Positions 43,660-52,061 of a stretch of 56,288 bases of DNA are shown here, piece after piece. The stretch's first letter is position 1; each line of letters opens with the position of its first letter. The stretch is from Dehalococcoidia bacterium (lineage in GTDB: Bacteria; Chloroflexota; Dehalococcoidia; Lucifugimonadales; UBA826), in NCBI GenBank assembly GCA_029936675.1, contig JAPYSB010000013.1, positions 1-56,288 of the forward strand, written 5' to 3'. The notes under the pieces are model-generated. The model saw only the letters and a program-made list of their open reading frames with translations. It was not told the origin of the DNA and ran no database searches. The translations under genes and the position numbers were made by a program.

Positions 43660-43824
43660 ATGAATTTATCAGGCAAAACTGTCTTCACATTGAGGCAGCC
43701 AATGGGGAGAATTGCTTCAGCAAACGAAGTAGCCTCATTAGCAGTATATTTAGCCTCAGATGAAAGCGGTTTCACTACTGGTCAGGCTCATATTATTGAC
43801 TATGGCTGGGCCAACGGTTCCTAG
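43660..43824 (+). pseudogene. Internally deleted SDR remnant (54 codons)
   Basis: A short in-frame reading from ATG 43660 begins like an SDR (MNLSGKTVF) and passes straight into an SDR C terminus (QPMGRIASANEVASLAVYLA, then SDESGFTTGQ and DYGWANG) before TAG. About 180 middle residues, including the glycine motif, Ser, Tyr and Lys, are missing. The join is in frame without a stop, so the piece could still be translated, but it cannot be a working SDR. It lies in the gap before the DapA-like gene and fills most of the 377-base gap between genes there. Confidence 0.75.
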
Positions 43825-43850
43825 TTTAACAACATATAGAGGCACTTAAT

Positions 43851-44747
43851 TTGAGTACAATCCCAGAAAGAAACACTATTCCAATAGTGGCGCCAACACC
43901 AACACCATTTGATCATAATGACAAACTGAACCTACAACTCCTGGAAGAAAATATATTGCAGTGGGTTGATACTGGTTTAAGCGGATTTGTTATTGGCTCT
44001 TACGGTGGAGAAGAATTTCATCTCTCACAAACAGAAAAAACGGAGATTATTAAGACTGTCTCCCAAGCACATCAGGGACAAAAGTTTGTAATAGCAGGTA
44101 TAGACACCTTGTCCCCAACTGTGGCGTCTATGCAGGCAGAGGAATATGCAAAAGCCGGTGCCGATATGGTACGCGTTAGGATTCCAAAAATACCTGATAA
44201 ACATGGATCGGAGTCAGTTGTTGATTACTTCGAAATGGTGACTCGAAACAGCCCCGTCCCAGTGATACCTATTCATCAACCGAAACTAGCAATGGATGTA
44301 GACGCGACACCGGAAGAAATCGGCGAAATAACCAACCTTGAAGGTATATATGCCTACATAATTTCCTTGAACTTTAGATGGGAGAGTAGATTGCCTTCAT
44401 TAATAAATCCACAGGTTCAACTCTGGACCTGTAATGGAAGCCTGTTGATGCCAGGAGCGATGATAGGGGCTGAAGGGGCTTGTTTATTCTTTGCAAATTG
44501 GGCCCCCGATTTATGCCGCAAAGTGATTTCTCTAGTGAAATCAGGAAGCTTTAACGAAGCACAAATCGTTCAAGAATCACTTGTACATGCAGACTATATT
44601 GGAATGAGCAAAGGTGTCGCTGCTCTGAAGGCAGGTTTGAATCTTCTTGGCTATAAAGCCACGAAACCCCGAAAGCCTACGCCTGAATTATCCACAGAGG
44701 AAATAAAAGAACTAAAGCACGCCTTCCAAGAGGCAGGGATGCTCTAG
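43851..44747 (+). CDS. DapA-like (dihydrodipicolinate synthase family) protein without the Schiff-base lysine
   Basis: 298 residues from TTG 43851, with AGAGG eight bases upstream. DHDPS/NAL fold: IPIVAPTPTPFDHNDKL, IGSYGGEEFHLSQTEK (the GTTGE-like turn) and IVAGID-like FVIAGIDTLSP. The usual Schiff-base Lys in GxKxSxxD is absent: the segment reads EGIYAYIISLNF, with Tyr in its place, and the catalytic Tyr in YNxP reads IHQP. The fold is kept, but canonical aldolase/decarboxylase chemistry should not be possible. A role with another mechanism, or as a binding protein, is open. A C-terminal ELSTEEIKELKHAF is family-typical. Confidence 0.78.
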   Translation: MSTIPERNTIPIVAPTPTPFDHNDKLNLQLLEENILQWVDTGLSGFVIGSYGGEEFHLSQTEKTEIIKTVSQAHQGQKFVIAGIDTLSPTVASMQAEEYAKAGADMVRVRIPKIPDKHGSESVVDYFEMVTRNSPVPVIPIHQPKLAMDVDATPEEIGEITNLEGIYAYIISLNFRWESRLPSLINPQVQLWTCNGSLLMPGAMIGAEGACLFFANWAPDLCRKVISLVKSGSFNEAQIVQESLVHADYIGMSKGVAALKAGLNLLGYKATKPRKPTPELSTEEIKELKHAFQEAGML

Positions 44748-44823
44748 TCGATAACCTAGTCAACCCTTTTGGCCGTTGATTTTTATTTTGTTGTGTGTGC
44801 AACCTCTGCTGTAAATTCAGGTT

Positions 44824-45129
44824 CTAATAATCAACAATCTCGTACAGGACACGGCTACCTGAGGCAGTGTCGCCATTTATTGAGCCGACTAACCCCTTGG
44901 TTGCCTCATCCATCCCAGCATAAAATTCCCTTTGGCCTGTAAAATAGCCGTCTAAACTATCGACTTCCAATTCCATAGCAACAACATCCATTGTCCCTGA
45001 TATATCAACGTACAAACGGCATCCCACTCCCATATTCTTGTAGCTTTCCGCGATAACTTTGAAACCCTCCAAGGCCTCAGGCCCTTTACCCCTTTGGCAT
45101 ACCCATGTATTCCTAACCGCAAATTTCAT
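44824..45129 (-). CDS. Small dimeric alpha/beta-barrel-like protein
   Basis: 101 residues. The beta-alpha-beta pattern (MKFAVRNTWVCQRGKGPEAL, SYKNMGVGCRLYVDISG) looks like dimeric ferredoxin-like barrels such as NIPSNAP or ABM. No catalytic motif recognised. It follows the dihydropyrimidinase-like gene by 116 bases on the same strand. Function unknown. Confidence 0.6.
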   Translation of the reverse strand: MKFAVRNTWVCQRGKGPEALEGFKVIAESYKNMGVGCRLYVDISGTMDVVAMELEVDSLDGYFTGQREFYAGMDEATKGLVGSINGDTASGSRVLYEIVDY

Positions 45130-45245
45130 AGGGTTCTTCTTTTCTTTTTAAAGTTTTACCTTCAACTCTTACCCATTCTGGCATTGGTATTATTTTTTGA
45201 TGGAAATTATATCAGTTGTGCAGCTAACTCTAAAAAAATATTTCG

Positions 45246-46658
45246 TTAGCAAACAGGCCCTTCCAAAACTTCAGATGAAATACACCTCGGAAGAAATTCA
45301 CCCTGGGATGGTCTCGATAGAAGTTCACCCTCCAATACAGCTATGTTCCCACGCAATACCACCGATTTTGGCCATCCTTTCACTCGATACCCTTCCCAAA
45401 TACTATAATCCTCCAGATTCAAATCTCCGAGAGACAAATCCTTGTCCACCGTTGGATCAATAATAGTTATATCAGCATCGCTTCCAGCGGCTATTACCCC
45501 TTTCCGTGGATATAGTCCAAGTATTTTTGCTGCGTTGGTTGATGTTATATCTACAAATCTTTCTAAAGGCATTCCTCTTTTCACTACCCCTTCCGTATAT
45601 GCAACACCCATCCTAGTTTCTATTCCATTATGGCCACCAGTTACATCGGCGACTGTCCTAAATTTTATTTTTTCCTCCCAGGTTGTCGACACCAAATCAG
45701 TCGCTATAGTTGATAGGGATCCTTCCATTAATCCTCCCCATAAGGAATCGCGATCTTCTTCACTCTTTAAAGAAGGATATGTGTGGTATTTCATACCATT
45801 TTTACTGCGGTAGTCTTGAAATGTAAAACAGGCATAGTTATGTAAAGTTTCGCCATAAATCGGTAGCCCCTGAGCTCGACATCTAGATACTTCTTCTACT
45901 CCCTCCTTAGCGCTTACATGTACAAAATAGATGGGACATTTTTTTAATTCCGACAGGCGTGAAACTCGTCTGAACGAGACATCCTCTGACTGATTAGTAT
46001 GGATCCGATGCATATTCCACCATTCCCATTCATCAGCCTCTTTGAGGCGATCATAGTTGTAGTGCACCATCTCATCATCTTCTGAATGCACTAGTAGGAT
46101 CGATCCTGAATCAGACACCTGTTCCATAATGGTTCCCAATCTTCCAAAATCGGTGTGGTTGTTTTGCATCTGAGGGCTTGGGGGGCGAATACTAGTTGTA
46201 AATATTTTGAAGCTTGCTATTCCTTCCCTTGTGAGTTGCTTGATCTGGGATATGCTGTCCTCATCCGCCCCGTTAGTCAAAATTGGATGGTAAGCGTAAT
46301 CTGTATAGGCATTACCGGACCATCGCTCTTCAGCCTCCTCTAAGGCATGGTATAAGTCATACCCGGGTATTTGAGTGGCAAAATCCAGCACCGTTGTTGT
46401 ACCCCCTAATAAAGCCGCTTTGGATACCGCTTCGGCACCAGATCTTTCCGGTTGACGTGGCCCTCCTATATGAGCGTGTGGTTCTATACCTCCAGGAACT
46501 ACGATCATGCCTGCGGCATCAATAACCTGTTCAGCTTTATCTGAATCTATTTCATCAGTCGATAAAGAAGTGATCCGCCCATCATCGACTAGAATGCCCA
46601 ATTTTCTCGGGCCAGATGCTGTTACAACAGTGCCTCCTCGAATTAATAGGTCATGCAT
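45246..46658 (-). CDS. Dihydropyrimidinase / hydantoinase family amidohydrolase
   Basis: 470 residues, the D-hydantoinase size. Binuclear metal site complete: His61 and His63 (EPHAHIG), carbamylated Lys151 (SFKIFTT), His191 (LVHSED), His247 (YFVHVSA) and Asp321 (ATDLVS). Members hydrolyse cyclic amides: dihydropyrimidines, hydantoins or allantoin. The strand-8 motif reads D-L instead of the common D-H. GGAAGGAG precedes the ATG. It follows an asparaginase-family gene (123-base gap) on the same strand, which suggests amide nitrogen scavenging. Confidence 0.88.
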   Translation of the reverse strand: MHDLLIRGGTVVTASGPRKLGILVDDGRITSLSTDEIDSDKAEQVIDAAGMIVVPGGIEPHAHIGGPRQPERSGAEAVSKAALLGGTTTVLDFATQIPGYDLYHALEEAEERWSGNAYTDYAYHPILTNGADEDSISQIKQLTREGIASFKIFTTSIRPPSPQMQNNHTDFGRLGTIMEQVSDSGSILLVHSEDDEMVHYNYDRLKEADEWEWWNMHRIHTNQSEDVSFRRVSRLSELKKCPIYFVHVSAKEGVEEVSRCRAQGLPIYGETLHNYACFTFQDYRSKNGMKYHTYPSLKSEEDRDSLWGGLMEGSLSTIATDLVSTTWEEKIKFRTVADVTGGHNGIETRMGVAYTEGVVKRGMPLERFVDITSTNAAKILGLYPRKGVIAAGSDADITIIDPTVDKDLSLGDLNLEDYSIWEGYRVKGWPKSVVLRGNIAVLEGELLSRPSQGEFLPRCISSEVLEGPVC

Positions 46659-46781
46659 ACTATGTCTCCTTCCAAACTTGATCTACCGAATAGGCGAATA
46701 CTAACACCACAGATACCTAAGCTCCCTTTCCAGGTCTCCAACGACCTCGTTGAGCTTTGCAATGAATCGGAGCCTTTGGAA

Positions 46782-47705
46782 TCAAATGTTAATCTTTTTC
46801 CTGGGTATTTCCTCATACCGGTCCATCTCCTCATTTTGGACGTTATATGTGGTTGATTCAGCAAAGCTGAAGGCAGCGGTTTCACCGTCTTTATCCATAC
46901 AAACTATGTTCATATAGGTACCAAAAGAGTCTTGATAATCTTTCAAATCTTCCATGGCTTTTTGCCCAGCATCCATAAGAGTCATACCGGATTGTAGATA
47001 CAACACCACAGATCGAGCAGTACAAGCTCTCATAGACAATTCACCTCTACCTGTACAGGCAGCGGATCCATATCTGTTGTCTGCGAAATTTCCAGCCCCT
47101 ATTATTGGTGAATCTCCTACTCGACCCGGATATTTCCAACCCAAGCCACTAGTTGATACCCCAGAAGCTATATTGCCTTTCCTGTCTCGTGCAATGAAAT
47201 TGACAGTTCCAAGATGTCTAGCTGTGGGTAAATTTGAGCTATATTTCCTTAGATTTTCAAGGTATTTATCCATTCCCTTCAACCCTTCTCCTCTTTCGTC
47301 AAGGCCTTCAACCCATTTCTTTTTTGCCGCGGCAGTGAGTAAATTCCTAGGATGAAAACCCATTTCTTTTGCAAATTTGGCCGCACCCCTATCCACCAGC
47401 ATGACATGCGGAAGTTCTTCCATTACCTTTCTGGCAATGGAAATTGGGTGTTCAAAATTCTTCAGTCCTGCCACAGCACCAGCATTCAAAGTTTGTCCAT
47501 CCATTACAGAAGCGTCCAATTCGACTTGTCCAAGTAAATTTGGCAAACCTCCTCGCCCAACAGAATGGTCTGAAAGATTACTTTCGACCGCCCTAATACC
47601 AGTCACAATAGCATCCAAGGCAGTCCCACCATTTTTTAACACCTTTATGGATTCCCCGATGCCTACATCACCGTTCGCTGATGTAATGACTAAACCCGTA
47701 TACAT
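46782..47705 (-). CDS. Isoaspartyl peptidase / N4-glucosaminyl asparaginase family protein
   Basis: 307 residues, Ntn-hydrolase fold (Asparaginase_2). The autocleavage site that exposes the catalytic Thr is Thr167 in RHLGTVNFIARD, preceded by the alpha-subunit DHSVGRGGLPN. GVSTSGLGWKYPGRVGDSPI and GAACTGRGE-like SAACTGRGELSM complete the site. Family members cleave beta-aspartyl peptides or GlcNAc-Asn links. The N-terminal VITSANGDVGIGESI is family-like. It is divergent from a histidine phosphatase gene and may be transcribed with the hydantoinase. Confidence 0.87.
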   Translation of the reverse strand: MYTGLVITSANGDVGIGESIKVLKNGGTALDAIVTGIRAVESNLSDHSVGRGGLPNLLGQVELDASVMDGQTLNAGAVAGLKNFEHPISIARKVMEELPHVMLVDRGAAKFAKEMGFHPRNLLTAAAKKKWVEGLDERGEGLKGMDKYLENLRKYSSNLPTARHLGTVNFIARDRKGNIASGVSTSGLGWKYPGRVGDSPIIGAGNFADNRYGSAACTGRGELSMRACTARSVVLYLQSGMTLMDAGQKAMEDLKDYQDSFGTYMNIVCMDKDGETAAFSFAESTTYNVQNEEMDRYEEIPRKKINI

Positions 47706-47776
47706 AGAATCTCCCGTAAAATATGAATGTAAACTTTAGGCTCAAGTAATCTGATATAGGAATTGGGAACAAAACT

Positions 47777-48469
47777 ATGATACATAAAGACTTTAATTGT
47801 GACATTTATTTTATACGGCACGGGGAATCAGAATCGAATGCTACTCCGGGTCTGGCAGCCGGTATTAATTTTGATGCACCACTTACTAAATTGGGGCATC
47901 AGCAAGCCAAATCGTTAGGGGAAAGATTTAAAAATGAAAAGGTGGATTTTGATAAAGTGTTTAGCTCAACTTTGACCCGTGCTATCCAAACAACAGAAAA
48001 CATTTTCATGGGTATGGATAATCCAAACAATAGCTTCCAGAAGGTTCCAGAGATAATAGAACAACAAATTCCCGGGTGGCGTGGTGTCCCAACGGAGGAA
48101 GCTTATACCAACGATACAATGACTTACATCATGGAAAAGGGTAAGGACTTTGTAGGGCCCGATGGGGAAAGCATAAGGGAAGTGCAAAAAAGAGCGACGA
48201 ATTGGCTCGAAGATGAACTGATTTATAACCGCAAACTCTGTAGTAACCCTAAATCCTTAAAAGTAGCCATCATAGGGCATGGAAATACTATGAGGTCAAT
48301 ATTTCATTACATCATGGGATTTGATCAAAGGCTGATATATAAAATTGGTGTAGATAATACTTCAATTTCCAGATTTATATTTAACAGCAAGGGATGGTCC
48401 GTTGTTTGCCTAAATGACAACTCCCATTTAAGAACCGGATCTTCTGGAACGTTCGAAGCTAGAAGTTGA
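47777..48469 (+). CDS. Histidine phosphatase (phosphoglycerate mutase-like) family protein
   Basis: 230 residues. The phosphohistidine loop is FIRHGESES with His15, followed by LTKLGHQQAKSLG and SSTLTRAIQTTE; the second His is in VAIIGHGNTMRSI. A cytoplasmic phosphatase or mutase of unknown substrate; the family includes phosphoglycerate mutase and sugar-phosphate phosphatases. It is divergent from the asparaginase gene (71-base gap). Confidence 0.85.
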   Translation: MIHKDFNCDIYFIRHGESESNATPGLAAGINFDAPLTKLGHQQAKSLGERFKNEKVDFDKVFSSTLTRAIQTTENIFMGMDNPNNSFQKVPEIIEQQIPGWRGVPTEEAYTNDTMTYIMEKGKDFVGPDGESIREVQKRATNWLEDELIYNRKLCSNPKSLKVAIIGHGNTMRSIFHYIMGFDQRLIYKIGVDNTSISRFIFNSKGWSVVCLNDNSHLRTGSSGTFEARS

Positions 48470-48569
48470 ATTCCCTTCTTATGCTCTTGATTTCTAAACC
48501 TAGCCTCTTTATTCTGATGCCAATTTAACAAAAATTGCTAACCCCCTTTTGGTTCACAAAGGATAAAGA

Positions 48570-49604
48570 ATGAATTTTGGAAGCTTCATGGAATTCCATA
48601 CTCGAGAAGGAAATGGACAAGAGGACGCTTTTCAAGAATCCTTCGACCATGTCGCACTCGCTGAAGATCTTGGGCTCGATACGGTTTGGCTAGCCGAAAC
48701 CCACTTTAACCCAAACCGTTCAGTGTTATCTGCCCCGTTAGTTTTAGCCGCGGCGATAGCGGGCCGAACAAAAAGGATCAAAATTGGCACAGCAGTACAA
48801 ATTTTACCGCTTGGTAACCCTCTTAGAATCGCCGAAGAGGTAGCAACCCTAGATCATATCAGTGGAGGAAGATTTGAATTTGGTATCGGTAGAAGTGGGC
48901 TTCCTAGTGCCTATAATGGATACAACATACCGTACACTGAAAGCAGAGAGAGATTTTATGAGTCCATGGAGATAATCAAGAAAGCTTTCACCGAAGACAG
49001 CTTCACTTATTCCGGAAAATATAACAGTTATGAAAATGTGTGTTTAACCCCCAAACCGTTGCAAAATCCATACCCTCAAATGCGTATAGCGGCCACAACC
49101 TCTGAAACCTTCACCACATTGGGACAGATGGGAATTCCAATTTTTGTTGGAGTAAGAGGACTTTCTTTATCCGACGTTGCTCAGCAAGTCGCTTTGTATC
49201 GGGAGGCCCTCAGGAAAGCCAATCACGCTACCGGTAGTATTTTGCTAAGGGTCCCAGTGCACGTAGCAGAGTCGACCCCGGAAGCTTTGGCAAATTCGGA
49301 AGCGAGTTTCATGAAACAATTCAGACGCTTGGGGTCTCAACTAGGTAGTAATGCAACAGCAGCATTAAATACTGAAGGCAATACTAGCAAAAACCTGTCG
49401 GAAATAGATTGGAACCACATACAAGGAGAAAAGGTGGCGGTGGGAGATCCAGATACTGTGGTGGCTCAAATCAAAAATATGATTGATGTTCTTACTCTAG
49501 ATGGGATTGCAGCGGAGTTTAATGCAGGAGAAGAAATTCCCGCACCCAAGGTAGAAAACTCACTTTCCCTATTCTGTAAAGAAGTAATGCCAAAGTTGCG
49601 TTGA
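48570..49604 (+). CDS. LLM-class flavin-dependent monooxygenase
   Basis: 344 residues from ATG 48570 (AAAGGA upstream). Luciferase-like TIM barrel with VALAEDLGLDTVWLAETHFN, KRIKIGTAVQILPLGNP, LDHISGGRFEFGIGRSG and the C-terminal SLFCKEVMPKL. These features fit the FMNH2-dependent branch (WLAETHF) better than the F420 branch. Enzymes of this kind in SAR202 are thought to open recalcitrant organic molecules, but that is a general inference. An AT-rich hairpin follows the stop. Confidence 0.85.
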   Translation: MNFGSFMEFHTREGNGQEDAFQESFDHVALAEDLGLDTVWLAETHFNPNRSVLSAPLVLAAAIAGRTKRIKIGTAVQILPLGNPLRIAEEVATLDHISGGRFEFGIGRSGLPSAYNGYNIPYTESRERFYESMEIIKKAFTEDSFTYSGKYNSYENVCLTPKPLQNPYPQMRIAATTSETFTTLGQMGIPIFVGVRGLSLSDVAQQVALYREALRKANHATGSILLRVPVHVAESTPEALANSEASFMKQFRRLGSQLGSNATAALNTEGNTSKNLSEIDWNHIQGEKVAVGDPDTVVAQIKNMIDVLTLDGIAAEFNAGEEIPAPKVENSLSLFCKEVMPKLR

Positions 49605-49633
49605 AAAATCCTATTTTAGGAAATTTTTCAATC
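49602..49633 (+). terminator. AT-rich hairpin after the LLM monooxygenase gene
   Basis: TGAAAAATCCT pairs with AGGAAATTTTTCA, leaving a two-base bulge and an AT loop. It overlaps the stop codon of the 48570 gene. Could be a weak terminator for this gene; there is no clean T tract after it. Confidence 0.33.
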
Positions 49634-49871
49634 ACTACGCTCTTTCAATGAGATCAGCTTCTACTTTCATAATAGGTTCAATTATTTTAATTATTTATTT
49701 GATATATCGATTTTTTGTCGCCGCAAATTAAGGGAAATTAAATGGCCTGAACTGATTACACTTCTTTGATTCCTAAATACACATTCTCATCCACACTTAA
49801 AGAACAAGAATCAGAACTGAAAGATAATTACCTCACAGCTCATATGGCAGATGCAAAATACATACGAGTAA

Positions 49872-50357
49872 TCAATTCCTAAAGTTTACATACTGTAGTG
49901 GCTGATCATTATCCATCTCTTTTATGAAAGCTATGGCTTCTTGGAGTTCATCACGTTTCTTGCCTGACACATGAAGTTCACTTCCTTTTATCGAAATCTG
50001 AACCTTCATTTTGGATCCTTTCACCGCTTTGTTAATTTTCCTAGCAAGTTCAGCATCAACACCTTGTTTAATGGATACTACTTGTCTTAATGAGTCTCCC
50101 GAAGCATTTTCAGCCTTACCAAAATCCAGTGCCTTAGCATCGACCTTCCTACTGGCAAAGTTTTGCCTCAGTAGATCGTGTAATTGCGTCAATTTCATGT
50201 TGTCATCGGCCGTTATAGTCAAGGTGTTTTCACTTCGCTCAACCGCACATTTAGTGCCCGCAAGGTCAAAGCGTTGTGTGATTTGGCGTTTTACCCCATT
50301 AACAGCATTATCGACTTCCATAAGGTCTGTCTTTGAAACAATATCAAATGATGGCAC
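49872..50357 (-). CDS. yajQ: YajQ family cyclic-di-GMP-/nucleotide-binding protein
   Basis: 161 residues from GTG 50357 with GGAGG nine bases upstream. Two ferredoxin-like domains: MPSFDIVSKTDLMEVDNAV at the N terminus and KVQISIKGSELHVSGKKRDELQ at the C terminus, with QRFDLAGTKC typical. YajQ-type proteins bind nucleotides (c-di-GMP in Xanthomonas) and have been linked to gene regulation. The 267 bases on its downstream side hold no clear gene. Confidence 0.9.
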   Translation of the reverse strand: MPSFDIVSKTDLMEVDNAVNGVKRQITQRFDLAGTKCAVERSENTLTITADDNMKLTQLHDLLRQNFASRKVDAKALDFGKAENASGDSLRQVVSIKQGVDAELARKINKAVKGSKMKVQISIKGSELHVSGKKRDELQEAIAFIKEMDNDQPLQYVNFRN

Positions 50358-50399
50358 TTGTTATATCCTCCATGAATTTGTCCTTGATTTTTCGTGAAA

Positions 50400-51356
50400 T
50401 CAAATAGGGTTTATTATTCTAATAGGGTTACCTTGAATAAATGCAGTAATACATTCTACTGTTTGTTCGTAAAAAATTTTGTACGTTTCTTTTGTAACAT
50501 ACCCAACGTGTGGGGTAATTATGGTATTTCCTCGAGTGATCAAAGGATGCTCCGGGGGTAGTGGCTCCAAGCCAAATACATCCAATCCAGCGCCTGCTAT
50601 TAGATCTTTTTCTAATGCATTAACCAGTGCCGACTCATCCACAATTGGACCTCGAGAAGTATTGATAAGAAAGCTAGTTTTTTTCATTAATTCAAGCTTA
50701 GATGAATCGATAAGGCCTTTAGTTCTCAAACTAAGCACAGTATGAATGCTTATAAAATCTGATTCAGCCATTAGAGTTTCTAGTGAAACATATTTGGCAT
50801 TTTTCTCTTTTGCTTTTTCTTTAGTTAAGTTTTGGCTCCAAGCGATTACATTCATACCAAAAGCATTCCCATAATTAGCAACCTGTCCGCCCAAATTACC
50901 AAGACCTATCAAGCCAAGGGTTTTCCCTTTCAGACCTACACCCATAGTTGTTTGCCATTCTCCATTTTTAACCGCTTCATTCTCCCTGGAAATATTTCTG
51001 GCTAAATCCAAAATTAATCCCCAAGCTAATTCTGCTGTAGGGTAGGGAAGCCCGTCAGTCCCGCAAACTGTGACACCCTGATCATTTGCAGCTTTGACAT
51101 CTATGGAAGCGTTTCGCATACCAGTTGTTATTAATAACTGTAATTTTGGTAGCCGATGTAATATTTCATTAGGAAAAGGGGTTCTTTCCCGCATCGCACA
51201 TATAATCTCGAAATCTTTCAGCCTTTCCACTAAGGAGTCCGAATCATGAATATGATCATTGAACATAATAATGGTCGCTTCTCCGGCCACGTCACCCCAG
51301 TTGGCACATTCAAAAGCCACATTCTGATAGTCATCTAATACAGCTATATTAAGCAT
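50400..51356 (-). CDS. D-2-hydroxyacid dehydrogenase (NAD-dependent)
   Basis: 318 residues. Rossmann motif GLIGLGNLGGQVANYG near residue 153, active-site Arg in NTSRGPIVDE, Glu in GLDVFGLEPLPPEHP and His in ITPHVGYV. Family members reduce or oxidise 2-keto/2-hydroxy acids; phosphoglycerate dehydrogenase-like in length but without the regulatory domain. The start overlaps the binding-protein gene by eight bases. It is the last gene of a three-gene unit (hydrolase, binding-like protein, dehydrogenase). Confidence 0.87.
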   Translation of the reverse strand: MLNIAVLDDYQNVAFECANWGDVAGEATIIMFNDHIHDSDSLVERLKDFEIICAMRERTPFPNEILHRLPKLQLLITTGMRNASIDVKAANDQGVTVCGTDGLPYPTAELAWGLILDLARNISRENEAVKNGEWQTTMGVGLKGKTLGLIGLGNLGGQVANYGNAFGMNVIAWSQNLTKEKAKEKNAKYVSLETLMAESDFISIHTVLSLRTKGLIDSSKLELMKKTSFLINTSRGPIVDESALVNALEKDLIAGAGLDVFGLEPLPPEHPLITRGNTIITPHVGYVTKETYKIFYEQTVECITAFIQGNPIRIINPI

Positions 51357-52059
51357 CTATTCTCTTTTGCGTCTTCTCGATAAACTTGTTCAGTTTTTCA
51401 GGCAGTCTTTGATCCACGGATCTTACAGCAAACCTCAAAAGTTCGGGGGTTTTCATTGGATGAAGATCTGTCAGAACGAGCAGTCTTTCGCCATTATCGT
51501 CAAGGTATTTACCAGCGAGATACTCGTTACTGACATCACCTTCACCAAAAGCATCAATTTGTCCAGACAATAGTTGCGATACTATTTCCTCTTGCGAAGG
51601 AACCACCGGAATTATCGTTGCACCTATCGCCTTGTACCTTATATCGCCATCTATATGGGCACTGGAAGTTGGGGTTACGACTATTTTCTTGCCTTTAAAA
51701 TCTTCGGGCGACTTAAGAATTTCTTTGTCAGATCTGCGTATCAACAATGACCTAGTTACAAGCATGTAAGGATGACTCCACACTGCATTATTTCCAAGAA
51801 TTCGGTCTTGATATTCCATCATACCTGCGGCTGATACATCACAATATCCATTCCCTGGAGTCTCCCATAGGCCAGTGAATTCATTTTTAATGACCTGCAC
51901 CTTTAGGTTCATTTCCGACGCAAAACCTCTTAAAAGATCAATATCAGTGCCTACAATCTCTCCGCCATCTTCATAGGCAAAGGGAGCGAACTCTGTGTAA
52001 GTACAGATTGTGAGAATATTTGGGTATACGGTTGAAAATACATTTTTATTTTCTGACAA
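51349..52059 (-). CDS. Family 3 solute-binding-like protein without a signal peptide
   Basis: 236 residues from TTG 52059, which follows the hydrolase stop at once and has AAAGG upstream; longer in-frame starts reach into the hydrolase without adding a signal peptide. SBP_bac_3 fold: CTYTEFAPFAYEDGGEIVG, DIDLLRGFASEMNLKVQVI, KGKKIVVTPTSSAHIDGDI and SQLLSGQIDAFGEGD. Lacking a secretion signal, it cannot be a normal periplasmic binding protein. Cytoplasmic family relatives include cyclohexadienyl dehydratase; an enzyme is thus possible. Overlaps both neighbours, so clearly an operon. Confidence 0.77.
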   Translation of the reverse strand: MSENKNVFSTVYPNILTICTYTEFAPFAYEDGGEIVGTDIDLLRGFASEMNLKVQVIKNEFTGLWETPGNGYCDVSAAGMMEYQDRILGNNAVWSHPYMLVTRSLLIRRSDKEILKSPEDFKGKKIVVTPTSSAHIDGDIRYKAIGATIIPVVPSQEEIVSQLLSGQIDAFGEGDVSNEYLAGKYLDDNGERLLVLTDLHPMKTPELLRFAVRSVDQRLPEKLNKFIEKTQKRIDA

Positions 52060-52061
52060 AA

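Noticed and set aside
49648-49731. 27-codon hydrophobic reading (MRSASTFIIGSIILIIY and on), a possible single-helix microprotein
   Set aside because: No ribosome binding site and AT-rich sequence that readily yields Ile/Leu codons; not supported enough to call.
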